A DNA stretch of 64,000 nucleotides from Cynocephalus volans (GCF_027409185.1 NC_084462.1:154677490-154741489); one strand, 5' to 3'. Positions 30,684-45,600 are shown, counted from the first letter of the stretch. The notes: generated by a model from the sequence alone, not told the origin. A program made the numbers and translations.

Positions 30684-33600
30684 GTGAGTACCCTCAGGGC
30701 CTTGTAGCCGAGGCTGAGAGGAGTTTGGGAGTGGGAAAGTGTTACTGTGAAGTGTTCAGGTCGGGGGTGGGGGGGTGGTCCTTGAACAGCGGAAGGGAGC
30801 CGGTAGCGGATGCTAACTCCGTGGAGTCGGAGGCCTGAGGCGAAGGAGAAGCCCTTGCAGGGGGTGTTCTGGGGTGAGGGCGGCCTGGGGTGGAGTGGAT
30901 GCTGGGTTAAGGCGGAGGGACTCTGACACAAGAAAAGGGAGGGCGAAGAGCAGGAAATTCTCGAAAAAGAGCTGATTGGAGTGGGAAAATGGGGAAAGTG
31001 ATGGGAAGGAGAGTGTGGATAAAGATATTCTTTGCATAGAAATAATTTAACCACCGCCCCCGCCCCCTCTGTCCCATCCCCCGGCGAGATGGAGGGGGGA
31101 GCTGTTTACGAAAGGGGTCTGTGTAAGACAGATTGCATCAGTATTCCTAACGTGTGACGGTACCCAGGTTGCCCTGTGAATGACGGTGAGAGCATTTACT
31201 AGATACCACTGTCAAACCCACCCTGATGGATATATTGTTTCTCAGATTTCAGTATGCATAATTATGGGCTTGTTGGAATGCAGATTAGGGATTTTAAATA
31301 TGATTGGGGGGTTCAGGAATGTGCATTTTGGCAATGCACCTCAAGTGATTCTAAAATTGGGGGGGCGTCCTACCACACTTTGAGAAATGCCGCTGCCTTA
31401 GGTTTGAAATCTACCAACGGTCTATCCAATCAGAGCTCTTTATGAAGTAATGATTTTTCCTAATGATGCTCCTCAACTCCTACTTAAAAGTGTGCACTTC
31501 CTTGCTTAGTACTTGGTAGTTCCAACTAGTAGTTAGAAAAGGGTTACAGACACAGCCAGTGCTATTTAGGAAAGTATGTGATTGTCCTGCCGGGTGGAGA
31601 TGTTTATGAAGAATAAGTGTAATTAGCTGTCTTCTTTCTGAGATTTCAATACTATATATGTGGGCAGAAATTGAGTCCAGGAGATTGAAATGATGAGGAG
31701 GTCGTGCTCACCCTCAACCACAAGATTAAATACCATTCTCTAAAATGTAGTCCCCCCCCCCCCCCCGCATTCCTTATTTTATTCCACAGGCATTTAGCTG
31801 AAAACCACTCTCAAGGAAAGTAAAAAGTTCTGGAACTCAGATTTATATTCAGGTGAAGAAAGACTCAGCCCTAAATAATTCTGAAAGTATGAACCATGGA
31901 GATTATTGAAATTTTCAAATAGAGAATCAGAACCAGTAATTAGATGAAGATAGCTGTGGCTGCAAACTGGTAGTCCTGAGGCCTCAAGAAATACAGGCCC
32001 ACATAGTATTACTTATTTATTTATTTTTGATGGCTGGCCAGCAAAACTTTGAACCAGTATTTAAATTTTTAAAAAATTAGCTCCCAATGTCTTAACAATG
32101 ATCATATTTCACATTAAAACAGATTTCTGGGGCTGAGCCCGTGGCGCACTCGGTAGCGTGCTGCGCTAGCAGCGCGGCGACGCTCCCGCCGCCGCAGGTT
32201 CAGATCCTATATAAGGATGAGCGGTGCACTCCCTGGCTGAGCACCGGTCACGGAAAAAAAAAAAAAAAAAAAACAGATTTCTGGCTTCTCTGAAAAATAA
32301 GAAATACTATATTGGACACATTTTTTTTCACATTTTGGTATTACTGAAACATGATAGTGTCATATAAGTGGTAGCATCTTTTCTTAATGGTGCATAAAAT
32401 AAGGGTGTTACTTACAATTAATGGAGTTTTTTATATTTGAAAAAAATGTGGCTTTAGGGTAACTCTTTTACCGGAGTCCCACCTGCCAGCAGTAGTCTGG
32501 AGCTGAGTAGAGGTTATCCTCTATACATGGGTTCTGACCTTATCTGCACAGCTTTTCCCATTAATGATGTCCACTTGGTCCTTTAGGCATTTGAGTTTTT
32601 GGCTCCTACTATCTATAGGGAAACCAGTGACCTTATACCAATTTATATTTCCCCAACAGACAGCTATATTGCTTCCAACTCTGTTTCCACAATGTTGTGA
32701 AAGTGTTCTTATATGTATCTCTTTATGGACCCATCTAAGGATTTCTCTGGGAAATACACCTAGGAGTGGGATTGCTTGGTCTCAGGGTCTATACATATTT
32801 AGTTTCCCTAGGCACTATCAGGCTGCTTTCCAGAATAGATCTACTATTTTTTACTTCCTCCAGCAATGCATAAGAGTTCCTATTTCTCTACATTCTCTCC
32901 TACTTTCTTTTGCTAATCTGAGGATGTATTGTAGTATTGATACCAGAGGAGAGGGTCTAGGGAGATTCGATGGTTGGCTTCAACCCACCCTGTCCTCTTA
33001 CTAAGTCTTGCCTCTGTCACAGGAAAGAATTCAAGAGCAGAGTCACAGTAGAAAAAGAGAACAGGTTTAATGTAACGAATGGGAGGTACAGATTTCACAG
33101 AGAAAGTGCGGCCTAGCTCCAGAGACTGAGCAGGGCCCATACCAAGTTTAATGCAAAAGTAAGAAATACATAGAGTGCAGGCTGGCTCAAGAGAGTGAGC
33201 AGCTGTTTGCTGAAAGTAAGTTTAACACAAAAAAGAAAGTATACATACACACACAAAAGAAAGCTTGCACACCTCAGCCTGTGAAGAGCAGGTTGGCCTC
33301 GGGAAAGTGAGCAACAACCTCGCCTCCTACTGTGATTCCACTTTTATAGTTTCACTATCTAATACATATTCACGTTATCTAGTGAATATTCAATTAAGGG
33401 GGTGGCACCCAGTTGTGTAACATAGACTTGCACCTGCTTAATTGGTCTCCTTTTAGGGCATGTTCATTGGTCATATTCTATCACATGCACCAAACGTATT
33501 CAAGAATATTCTGTGCTCTTTGGCACCTCCAGTGGAAGGTCATTCAAAGGATAAACTCCCTTCCACTGAGCATGCTCAGTCACTGGGGTCATATAAGCCT

Positions 33601-36600
33601 GTGTAAATTCCTTTTACTGACCATGCTCGACTACCGGATTTGCATAAATCCACTCCTTGTGGTCTCAATCTCCCCTTGTTAGTACTAAAAATAGGTGCAA
33701 TAAGCAACAGTAACTCTCCTGTAGGGGAGGGCCTAGAGGAGGAGTATGAGACCTTGGGGAGTAGCTTTAAACTCAGAGGTGTCCTGAAACCCCAATGCAG
33801 GGAAACTGAGCGCTTATCTCAGTATACCATTGTTTTACTTTGCATTTTTCTGATTTTCAATGAGTTCAAACACCTCTTGAAATTCTTATTAGTCATCTGG
33901 ATTTCAATTTCTGTGAATTGTCCATATTTTGCCAACTTTTTCATTTTTTTTGTTTTTGATTTTTTAGGAGTTTCTTGTATATTCTACATATTAGTCCTTT
34001 GTTGGTTCCATGTTGAAAATATCTTCTCCCAATTTTAGATTTTACTGTTAACTTTGTCAGTGGTCTTCACTTGCTGAACTCCATTTGCTCTAATATTTGT
34101 CGGTTTATTCTAATGAGTTTTCTATATAGATGATCATCTGCACATAGTGACAGTTTTATACATATATATATGTAGAGGGGTCTGTGTGTGTGTGTGTATG
34201 TATGTTTTGCAGCTGGCCAGTATGGGGATCCAAACCGTTGACCTTGGTGTTACAAGGCAACACTCTAACAAACTGAGCTAACTGGCCAGCCCCGTGACAG
34301 TTTTATTTCTTTTGTTTAATCATTCCAATTTGTAATTTCCTTTTATTATAACATTGGTAAAGATCTCTTGTACCATACTAAACAGTAGCAGTGATAATGG
34401 GGATCCGTGATGTATTTTGGATCTTAAAGGGAGTATTTTTAATGTCATCTTCCCCATTAGACCAACCTTGACCACCTTACTTAAAATAAATGTCCTCCAC
34501 AGACATGTACATACATCATGATACCCCTACCAGCCTCAACATTTTTTCCTTAGTAATTATTACCTCCTAATATAATTTACTTATTTTATATATACATTTA
34601 TATATATATGTATATATATATACACTTACAATCTGTTTTCTCCAATAGATATAAGTTCCATGAAGGCAAGAGTGTTTGTTTTGTTCATTGATATACACTA
34701 AACACATAGAAGAATGCTTGGTACATATTAGACACTCAATGAATATTTGCTGAAATAATTTTCTCCACTAAGTATGGTGTTTATTATAGATTTATGATAT
34801 ATAGCTTTTATAGGTGAGTAATTTCCCTTTAATTTTTTTTTTTTTTTTTTGTGGCTGGCCTGTATGGAGATTAGAACCCTTGACCTTGGTGTTATAACAC
34901 CAAACTCTAACCAACTGAGCTAACTGGCCAGCCGCAATATTTTGTTTTTTGGTTTTTGCCTTTAACTCTTAGCTGAGAGCTTTTAATATCAGATGTAGAA
35001 CTTAAGTATTTTTTTCTGCAATTACTTAAACAAATGTATGTACCAGCCAGACTCCAAAAAAAAAAAAAAAGAAAGAAAGAAAGAAATGTGATTCCGTCCC
35101 CCCATCCATTAATCAATGATGTATATTTATAGATTTTTCTGTTGTGATTGTGCTCTTGGGATAAACCATTTTTGATCATGTTCGTTATACACTATTGACT
35201 TTGGAGATCTAATACTGTATCCAGGATTTTCACATCTGTGCTGAAAAGTAAAGAGCTCTCCTTATCTGGTTATAGTATCAAGGTTATACTAGCCTCACAA
35301 AATAAATTATCAGCTTTTCCTCTTTTTCTGGTTTCTGAAACAACTTGTGTAACAGGGAAAATCCTTCAAAGCTTGGTGGAACTCATTTGTAAAACTATTT
35401 GGGCCTGAAGCTTTAGGGGAGGAATATGAAGGTAAACCTCTTCAATTATCATTTTAATGTTTTAAATAGCATTGGCTATTCAATTTTTCTGATTCTTCTT
35501 GTGATAGTTTTGACACTTTTATATTTTTTCTAGAAAGGCACACCTTGTCCAGGATTTAAAAGTTATTACCAGGGCCGAGCCTGTGGCGCACTCGGGGTGG
35601 GGGGGTGGGGGTGGGGGGTGGGGGTGGGGGGTGGGGTGTGGCGCTGGGAGCGCGGCGACGCTCCCAGCGGCCGCGGGTTCGGATCCTACATAGGAATGGC
35701 CGGTGCACTCACTGGCTGAGTGCCGGTCACAAAAAAGAAAAAAAAAAAAAAAGTTATTACCATATACTTGCTTATGATATTTTATTTTTAAAATCTCTGT
35801 GGTGTCTGCCCTGTACTGGCCAGCTGCCAAAAAAAAAAAAAAAAACCAAAAAACCTCCATGGTGTCTGTATTTTCCCTTATTCATTCTATATTTTTAATT
35901 TATGTATCTCTTTTTTGCTCAGTTAGGCTTGCCAGAAATTTAACAACCAACTTTCAGTTTTGTTAATCTTTTTTCCCCCCATTCTGGTTTTTGTTGACTT
36001 CCTCCCTTCTGTTTCCTTTTGTGGGTTTGCAATGATGTACTTTTTCAAATATCTTGAATGCTTAATTCATTTGTTTTCTATGTCATGTTTTCTGATAAAT
36101 GTATTTTAAGCTATGTTTCCTTCTCAGTGTTATATTCCTCAGATTTTGACATTTTTTTTGTCTTTTATTTTTTTATTTTATAATTTTCTTTTTAACCGAA
36201 GGGTTAAAAAGTATATACTTTTTAAACTTTCTTTTTGTTATTGTTTGGTGTTCCTCTTTTTTTGTTTGTTTGTTTAGTGAGCTCCAGCACTACTCTATTA
36301 AGGATGTCTTCCTTTTTGTACCTTTAAAGTTGTAAATATATTAAATTGAATCTGAGATGTTATTAATTATAAGGTGCAACATTATTTCCTGTTCTACTGA
36401 GAAAGAAAAATAAGTTGGAATTAAACTTTGACAAACGTTTTCTAATCATTTAAAATTTTTATTTTGTACTTATTGATAAAGTTCTTTTAAGTTTATTTAA
36501 GCATATAGATTTTTATCACTTGTCATCCTTTGCAAGCGTAAAAAGGAATATGTGTATATGAAATAAAATGGTTAATATTTTTCTAAAATTTCACCACTGC

Positions 36601-39600
36601 CACCTGACCACAGCAATTGCAAATTGTTCCTGAATGTAAGATGCACCCAAACTTCAATGTTAAAATTTAAAAAGGGCCAGCCCATGGCTCACTTGGGAGA
36701 GCGTGGTGCTGATAACACCGAGGCCAAGGGTTCGGTTCCCTATATAGGGATGGCTGGTTAGCTCGCTTGGGAGAGTGTGGTGCTGACAATACCAAGTCAA
36801 GGGTTAAGATCCCCTTACCGGTCATCTTTAAAAAAAAAAAAATTTAAAATATGTAGATTTTAGAAACAATGAAATAAGGTATATTTTAATATCATGTATT
36901 GAAAGCTATACATGTTTTGTAAACCAAGTGAGAGTGAAGTATATGGGCATTACAGAATGATTTCCTTATTTTCTCTGAGAGGTATCTAAATAAATCATTC
37001 TAATTTCAGGAAATTAAAACATCCTCTTTGCATATAAAGTCTCAAAGAAAGAGTTATTTTTTTAAGATTAGAAGTCAAGCCTAATAATTATTGCATAAAA
37101 ATTGAATCAACAAATCACACCAATAAAGACAGATTTGTTTTTTCTTCTTTATTTTTAAGGCAAAAGCAACAACAATCAAAGAAGCTCTAGCCAGATGGGT
37201 GAGTATATGAGTTTTTCCTTCTTTTAGAAACTATACAAGGAAAAATTTTGGGTGGTTATTTAAATCTGACCATTTAATACAAGGGATCCTTGCGGTATTA
37301 GAACTGTTCAGCTATCTTGACTGTGGATAAATGAACCTACAAATGTGATAAAATTGTGTAGGATTTAATACACACATAAAAACACATACACACTCATACA
37401 TACAAATGAGTACAAGTAAATTTGAGAAAATATGAAAAAGTCATTGGATTGTATTAATAGAAATACCCTACTTATGATATTATACTATAGTTTTGCAAAA
37501 TGTTATTATTGGGGGAAACTGGGAAAACTGTACAAGGGGTCTCTCAGTATTATTTTTTATAAGTGCAGGAGGATCTTCACATATCTTAATAAAAGTTTCA
37601 ATTAAAAAATCTGACCACTGGAAAATTTAGATATTGAAAAGGCTGATTCATCTATTGCTGTAAAATGGCTGGGATCTCTATGTTGTAGTACATTTTCTTT
37701 TTCAACTTTATCATCACTAAACTGCATGTCATTTTCAAGTGATAGGGTGGTTATGTGTTGTGGATTATTTAGGCTTTACATAGATGAGGGTTTTAGCTTC
37801 TTGGAGGTTAGAACAGAGATAGCCAATGTGGACAAATGTAAATGATGCATAGACTACTGAAATAAAAATTAAATAAAAATACTAAATAAAGCATTTGGTA
37901 ATATTAGAAAGGAAATGACATTGGAAAAAGCATGTATTAAATATAAACAATAAATTTTTCTTTTTGGCAGCTGGCCAAATTATATCAAGATCCAAACTCT
38001 TGACCTTGGTGTTATAGAACCTCTCTAACCAACTGAGCTGATTGGCCAGCCCTCTTAATATTATAACATTCTATTAAGTTTGAACAGTTGTAATTCAGCA
38101 ATATAGATAGAATTTCCATAGAGTACAGAGATGGCTCTTTAACTTCTGTGCCCAGTGATAATTTATTTGTCTATGTTATCAGTAATTTTTTGCATAATAA
38201 TGTATCGTTTGCTTTTGTAGGTAGGCTTTGAATAAAAAGTCTTTCAGGAGCCTTCATGTCTAAGGAAAATAGAGAAAAGTGGATAGAATAATGAAATATT
38301 TGAATTCCTGTTTTAGTGCTTATAAATTTCTTGTTTACTCTAATTGCATTTAAAAAATTAATTTCTGTTTGGTTAAATATTTAATGAAAATTCGGTTTAG
38401 TTAAAGAAAAAAAGTATGGAATAGACTGAGTGTTAGATTTGATTTTCCTTACATCGGATTTTAGAACTTTATTGTATTAACTTAAAATATTGAGTGTTTT
38501 TTTTTTGTTTTAGTTTGTAGACTCTATTTCTGGATTATATTATTGCCATAAATCTTTGACCTTACTTACAAAATAATAATTTGAAGACAGAAAGGACACT
38601 CTTGCATTGATTAACCCAACATTTATTGAGGATCTACTAGATGTCAATTTCCCCTCCCCTAATCTGCAAATATATGACACAAAAATAAGTACTGAGTGAA
38701 AGTGTATTAGATCTCTTTCTTTCAAACTGATTATATATTTTCTGTTATCAATGTGGTGAGTTGATTTTTTTAAATGAGCCTTTTGTGTGTTTTTTATTGC
38801 ATAGTTATAGAAAACATTGGAAAGTAAAGGAAATGGCCCCTGAGCTTCCAACTTTTTTGGAGAGAGAGAACTAGGTAATGAGGTGTTTAAAAAAATATTG
38901 TTAGGAAGCATATACTGATAATTAAATTTTAAATTGTGTGCTTAGTACTGAAATTAAACTCTAGGGTAGGATTTAGTAGTATATTAGAGTAGATCAGAGA
39001 GCATTGACTTCAGCTGTGTTGAAAAGAGAATGTCTTGGTATTTGGGGGTTCTAGCTCAGGCTGAACTGTGTATAGAAAAAGAAGATGAGATGACAAAGAA
39101 TACAGTTGATCTTACATGTCTGAATCTGACGTTTAAGAAAAGGTTGTTTAGGGACAAGGAATTCTTTCCAGGAATATGTTTTTGTTGTTGTGTTTTGTTT
39201 TTTCTCATAAATTGATGGACTCTTCAAGGATTGTAAATCTTACAAAAATACAAGTTATTTTCTTTTCTCCTCATTTCCTTTTGGTAGGGCCCTTACAATT
39301 ATCTGATGCATCTATGTAGAAGCCTGATTATCAGGGTCAGTAAGTAAATGTTTCCAAGAAGTGAATGGTCAAAAATTAACAGTTATTAAATTCTAATAAT
39401 TGTTTTAAAAATAAACATTGAAAAGCCTTGAGAAATTCTGGCCTCTTTTGGTTCTACATTACAATTGAGGATTATTCCAAATTTATTTTTCTCATAGGAA
39501 GAGAAAACTGGTCAGAGGCCGTCTGATGCCAAAGAGATAAAGCTTTATGCCCAGATTCCCCCTATAGAGAAGATGGATGCATCCTTGTCCACACTTGCTA

Positions 39601-42600
39601 ATTGCGAGTAAGTTCTTTTTCATCCTTCTAGTATTGCTGTTAGGTTCCCCTTCCTTTTCTTTCTTTCTTTCTTTTTTTTTTTTCCCTTCTTTTCTTAAGC
39701 ACACAGTCTGCAAAAAATATTTGTTTTCTGTGATCTTCATTTATTTTTTTGTTTGCTTACTGTAATTCTCCCTTTGGCAAAGCCAAACATGGAAGACTGT
39801 TGGTTTATAGGATTATTAATAGAGTAATGCTAAGCAATACAATATTTTTTTCAGTACCATTTTTATAATGTGTTTAAAAATAGAAATAGTCTGTTGGGAG
39901 AAGCTAAATAACAGTAAGCTCTGACAATAACACAATAACACTATGACACTCTGTCATAAAATCTACTACTTTCTCTTGTAAAATTATCCACTAAAGTCAG
40001 TACTGTGCTTACTTACTAAATGCCTAAGAGATACCTCTTAAAAAAGGCTTTCAAGGGCTCCCCAGTTAGCTCACTTGGATAGATCCCAGTGTTGTAAAAC
40101 CAAGGTCAAGGGTTTGGATCCCAGTACTGGCCAGCCTCAGAAAACAAACAAACAGAACCTTTCAAATTATAAAAACACATTGTAAAACACCTAGAAAACA
40201 TAAAAAGTGCAAAGAAAAGGAATTAACCTCAGCCCAAATCCTACCACCTTGTGAGAACCAGTGTTAGATTTTTGATGGGTAGCCTTCTAATTTTTAAAAA
40301 ATTCTAATTGGGATCAAATTACACTTATTTAGTAATCCTGTTTCCTATGACGTTAAGTATCAGATCTGTATTAATTCCTTTTAATTTATTTTCTAAATAC
40401 TTTGCAAAACTTTTAGCAGGATTCTATGGCTAAATTGTGTCAATTATACCATGATGCTTTGTAACCATGTTTTCGGTCTCCAATATGTCTTCTCAGGGCT
40501 ATAAAATACTATAAATTCACTGGTGTTCTTTCTGACTTCTTCACCTTCTGTCTAAGTGTGATCCCTTGACAACATACACTTTATGCATAAGATAAGCACA
40601 CCTCCCCCCTCCCAAATTTATAGAAACAGAATATCTACTGGTGAAACCTAGGAATCTGTATTTACAGCAAACAACTTGTGTGGTTCTTAGACACGTATTT
40701 GTGAACCTATGCATTAAACTAATATCTGTCTTTGGGAGTAAAGGGAAAAGCAAACATATTTAGTTATTGTAAACAACTTGTTCTTTGTGATAAGACCATA
40801 GTGTATCACATGAAAGTCTACCTTGGGTTCTTTTTTGGCTTCAAGCATGCTTCACAGTAGTCAGATATCTTTTTTATCTAAAGCCACCTCAAAGGCTAAC
40901 AAATTTGAGAAGATTTTGTACCCCATTACAAAGCACCTTGGAAACTTCTTAGAAAGAATCAACCCATTTATATTTTTGCTGACAGCCTCTTTGGGCGGGC
41001 TACCTAAACAAGAATTAAAGAAATTTCCCAACTGTATTCCAAGATTTTTCACTGGTAGTTCTCAAGAGTGGGGGATGACTAGAAAATATACAGATTTGAC
41101 CAGTAATTTGCACTGTACAGTAATTGCTTTTGCTGTTTCAAGCGGGAAAAAAAAAGAATACTTCCTTTTTAATTCAAATCATAAAGGGTAAGACAAATGC
41201 TCTAGAGTCAAACTTACTTGGGTTTTAATTTTGGCCTTGCCATTTTGTGTCTGTATAACATTGGGAAAATTTCTTAACATCTTTGTGCCTCAGTTTCATT
41301 CGTAAAATGTGGATAATAACAATACTTATCTCAAAAGATTGTTGTGATGATCAAAATAATAAATTACACATGTAAAGTACTTAGAAGAATACTGAGCGTA
41401 CCTTGTGTTCAATAAAATCAGTTTTTATTATATTTTTTGTATGACATTTACTAAGAAATTAAGCATTTTTATCAAGAAAGGAAGATTAAGGTGTGTAAAA
41501 TGCTACCTTTTAAAATTTTATTTTTATATAATTAAAATATGTATAGAAAAATAAAAATATATAAAAACTATTAAAAGTAATTATCTCTGAGGGGCTATGT
41601 GGGGCAGTGAGGATTACATATGACTTTTTTCAATATACATTTCTGAATGACTTAACACATGCGAAAAAAAAAATCTCCACAAATGCATACAGGAGGGTAC
41701 TTCAAAAAGTTCATGGAAAAATAGAATTAAAAGATAGTATAAATCTTTCCATGAACTTTTTGAAGTACCCTCATACATAGTTCTGTGTTTTTTTTTTTAA
41801 ACAAAAAGGGATTGTAGGTGGTTTTTTAACTCAACTATATTTCATGGACATTTTCCCAAGTCACTATCTGTAGCCCAATCTCATTTGTTTTAGTGACAGC
41901 ATAGTATTACATTGTCTGTTCCTCAGTTGACAGTTGTTTATGGAGTTTAAAAAAAATTTTTTTTTGCTCTTACAATATTACAATAATCTAGTTTATATAT
42001 CTTTTGGCATTTGTATTAGTATTTCAGTAGGCTGTATTCCTAGAAGTGGAATACAGGATCAAAGAATACATGCATTAAAAAATTTAGTAGATAACACCAA
42101 ATTGCCCTCAAAAAGGTTTTTTTTAAAAAAATTTTCTACAATGAATGTGTGTGTATTAACTTTTGTAATCAGAGAGAAAAAAAAGATTTCAAAATGAAGG
42201 AATAAATGCCATAACTGAGGGGGTAAAAAGGATTCAGTGTAAAAAAGAAATATAACAAATATTATCTTTCATAGGCACTATTGTTGAGCGATAATTTCTG
42301 ATATACAATTTAAATTTATTGTATTAATTCAAGTTTTTCTCTGTTCTTTTAAAGGAAGCTTTCACTGTCTACAAACTGCATTGAAAAAATTGCCAACCTG
42401 AATGGCTTAAGTAAGTAATCTACAGTAACAGATGGTTCTTAGATTCTCCAGTTATTGGAATAAACATTCCAGAGACACTATGCAGTTCCAGAAGCTGGCA
42501 TCTGTTTTAACCACAGCAATTGTCAGATAACAGAGAAAATATGTAAACCATGTGTCTTAAATTTGATTATCCAAAGAAAGTTAGAGATAACATAAGACCT

Positions 42601-45600
42601 GAACATTTTATTGACATATTAAAGCTTTTATAGAGTTAGAATTGAGATGTCTTAAATAGAAAATCAGATTTTTGTGATATGTTTCTTTGTTCAGATTTGT
42701 TTTGTGCGTATTTCAAACTTGCCATGTTTAATATTTAATTCCTCACCATCCCTGTTTTTCCTGTGCTCCTTATCCTTTTTAATGACATCGCTATCCTTCC
42801 AGTGGCAAAGGCCTCTGACTGTCTGTATTAGTTTCCTGTGGCTGCTGTAACTTGGTGGCTTAAAATAACAGATGTTTATTCTCTCACGGTTCTGTAGGCC
42901 AGGAGTCTGAAATCAGTTTCACTAGGGCCAAAATCAAGCCATGCTCCCTCTGAAGCCTTTAGGGGAGAAACTTTTTCTTGTCTCTTCCAGCTTCTGGTGG
43001 CTGCCACATTCTTTGGTTTGTGACTGCATCACTTCATTATTTGCCTCTGGGGTCACATTGCTTCTTCTGTCTGTGTCAAATCTTTGCTTTCCTCTTATGA
43101 GGAGGATACATGTGATTGCATTTAGGGTACTCTCAGATATTGAGGTTAATCTCCCCATCTGAAGATCCTTATTCACATCTGTAAAGTACTTTTTTTTGTC
43201 ACATAAGGTAACATTCACAGATTTCAGGTTTAGGATGTAGGTATCTTTTGGGAACCATTATGTAACCTGCCATATTTTCTCTTTTCTTTCCTTATGCCCT
43301 ACATCCAAGTTCATTGCTAAATTCTTCTAAGTCTACTCTTTGAAGGAGCTCTCAAATAATTTATTGCTTTTCCATTCCCAGGAGCTATTACTTTAATTTA
43401 GACCTTCGTCATCTTCCCCTTAGATTATGTTTTTCAAGCATTTTTGAACATTTTCTACAGTAAGAAATATATTTGAATTCATTATGCATTCTTATGAATA
43501 TGCATATCAAATACACAGACACATATAAAATGTAATAAAGTTTGCAAAACAGTATTTATCCTTATAGCATAGGTTCCACTATATATTTTTAATTATTTAT
43601 TTTATTATTTTTCAGTGCTGATCACATCCCAGTAAGTGGATTTAACAACCTATTAGTGGCTCATTACCCACAGTTTGAAAAGCAACTCTTGCAATAGCCT
43701 CCTAATTGATCTCTTTCCTCCTCCTTTTTTTTCCTGCTCTTCAGTTGACCTTCATCCACTGGTACCAGAGTTTTCTTTCTAAAAATATTATTTTGATGTC
43801 ATTCCTCCTGATCAGAGACCTTTTAATGGCTCTCTTTTGCCTAGTAAAGACCAAATGCCTTAATGTTGCATTCTAAGTCACCTAAAAGCTTGTACCACCC
43901 AATTCAAACTCAAACATACCATTCTTTTTTATGACTTTGCACATTTATTAATGCAGTGCTTTTCACTGAGAACAATGCCTTCCTCTAACAGGAAAATCTT
44001 ACAAAAAACAAAGATTAAGATTAACAATGCCATGTTTGAATGTCTGGCCCCCAAAGATTTTCCTAATCTCCATTGTCATAATTAATTACTCCATCTTTGG
44101 GAATATTTTTAATAGTCTACCTTGGATTATAATAACAATTGCCTCACTCATGTAGTTATTGTGAAAATTAAATGAGTAAAAAAAAAAGATTGAATGAGTT
44201 AGGATAAAGTACTTAGAATTGTGCCTGGTGCTCAAGACATATTAGCCATTATTATGGTTAGTTGGGAATACATTTTGCTATTTAGACAGTGAGCTCCTTG
44301 AGGGCAAGCATCATAACTTATAGTGTTTTTACCTTCTATTCTAATCCTTTCGTACCCCCAGTATCTTACTCAAAGTTGACATTCAGTATTTATACTCATA
44401 CAGTGCTGGAGAGGAAGCATTTACTATTAGAGCTGTGTGCATAAAATGACTCAATCTATTCCAATTTTTTGCACATTCATTAAAAAATTTAGGATATTTA
44501 ATTTTATTCTCTGCCTCAGTTTCTTTGTCTGTAATTAAAGTAACTTGCTGAAATGAGGCTACATTGATAAAATATTATTTATTGTGACAGGTTATATGCT
44601 TTTCTTTTCATAAAAACATGACTCTGATAATAATGAAAATCAGTGACCTTCTACATTGGGTGGGCAATGGATTTTAACTCATATTCTAACTTTGGTCAAT
44701 TGGTAGTGACTCTCAGGAAAATTGCATTAAGAAGAGTTCCAAAAACTCAATGGAAAATAGTGGCTTGATCAATTATTGATATCTGCCATAGACATGAAAT
44801 GAGAGAGTATAGGTATTTGCTATACTTAACTCCTCTTATTTTAGCTCTTGTAATGATTGTATGTTTTATCTGTTACTATGAAGCAAAAAGAAGCTAACTG
44901 ATCCTTAAAGATTAAATTTATGACTCTAGCTTGCCTCCTACCCTTCCCCTTTCCCAAACACTCTAGTCTTGCCTATTATGTTATGATAAGAGGCCTATTT
45001 TAATAGGTGGCTTATAAGGCAGAATAACCCTAGTCGGCAATTTATACCAAAACTGTGACTGGAAAACTGCATGACATGACTAAAAATCCGCATAATATGA
45101 ATATTAATAATTTCATGTTAAAGATTAGAAAATACATTTTGTTGCCTTGTATTTTTGGTAAAACATTATGCTTTATTCCTTTAGGTTACAAATAAACATA
45201 AACCTTGAAATCTCTGTTTTGATTTTCATCAGGACTTTGTATGAAGAAAGCAACAGTACTTTCCTTCTAGTGTTGCCCTACTTATGCAGCATATAAAATA
45301 TGGAAACTATATAATTGTGTTATGTTAAGATACTTAATCTATTAATTTTGATATTATAATTTATTTCCCTGTACAGTCATAAATAAGATATTTTTAGCTA
45401 TTCAATACCATTTTCATGAGCACTTTTTTAAAAAGGAGTTTTATGTATTTAGATAATATTTTTTAAATTCAAAAAATTTTAAAAATTTATTTTATTTTAT
45501 TTTATCAATATACAATGTAGTTGATTTTTGTATCCCTTTACCGATTCCTCCCTCCCCCCCTTTCCCCCTTCCACCCATCAACATCATATCTTTTCACTTG

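Larger units (their letters stand above)
32550..36300 (-). mobile_element. Long, old, heavily interrupted L1
   Basis: Reverse-strand L1 running 3' UTR to mid ORF2. Pieces: 32550-32935, 33826-34130, 34307-34440, 35080-35557 (GGTATACTAGCCTCACAAAAT-like RT region, TGGGCCTGAAGCTTTAG), 35860-36300. It is broken by a solo LTR, SINEs and an L2 piece. It fills much of DNAL1 intron 1. No usable frame. Confidence 0.7.

Noticed and set aside
30398-31054. Open frame of 218 codons on the minus strand over the DNAL1 promoter
   Set aside because: No recognisable domain and composition follows the GC-rich promoter; probably chance.
32131-32270. Horseshoe-bat origin of the sequence
   Set aside because: I considered rhinolophid bats, but the SINEs I recall there have a different body; the tRNA-Ile dimers fit colugo CYN elements better. 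Not proven without a search.
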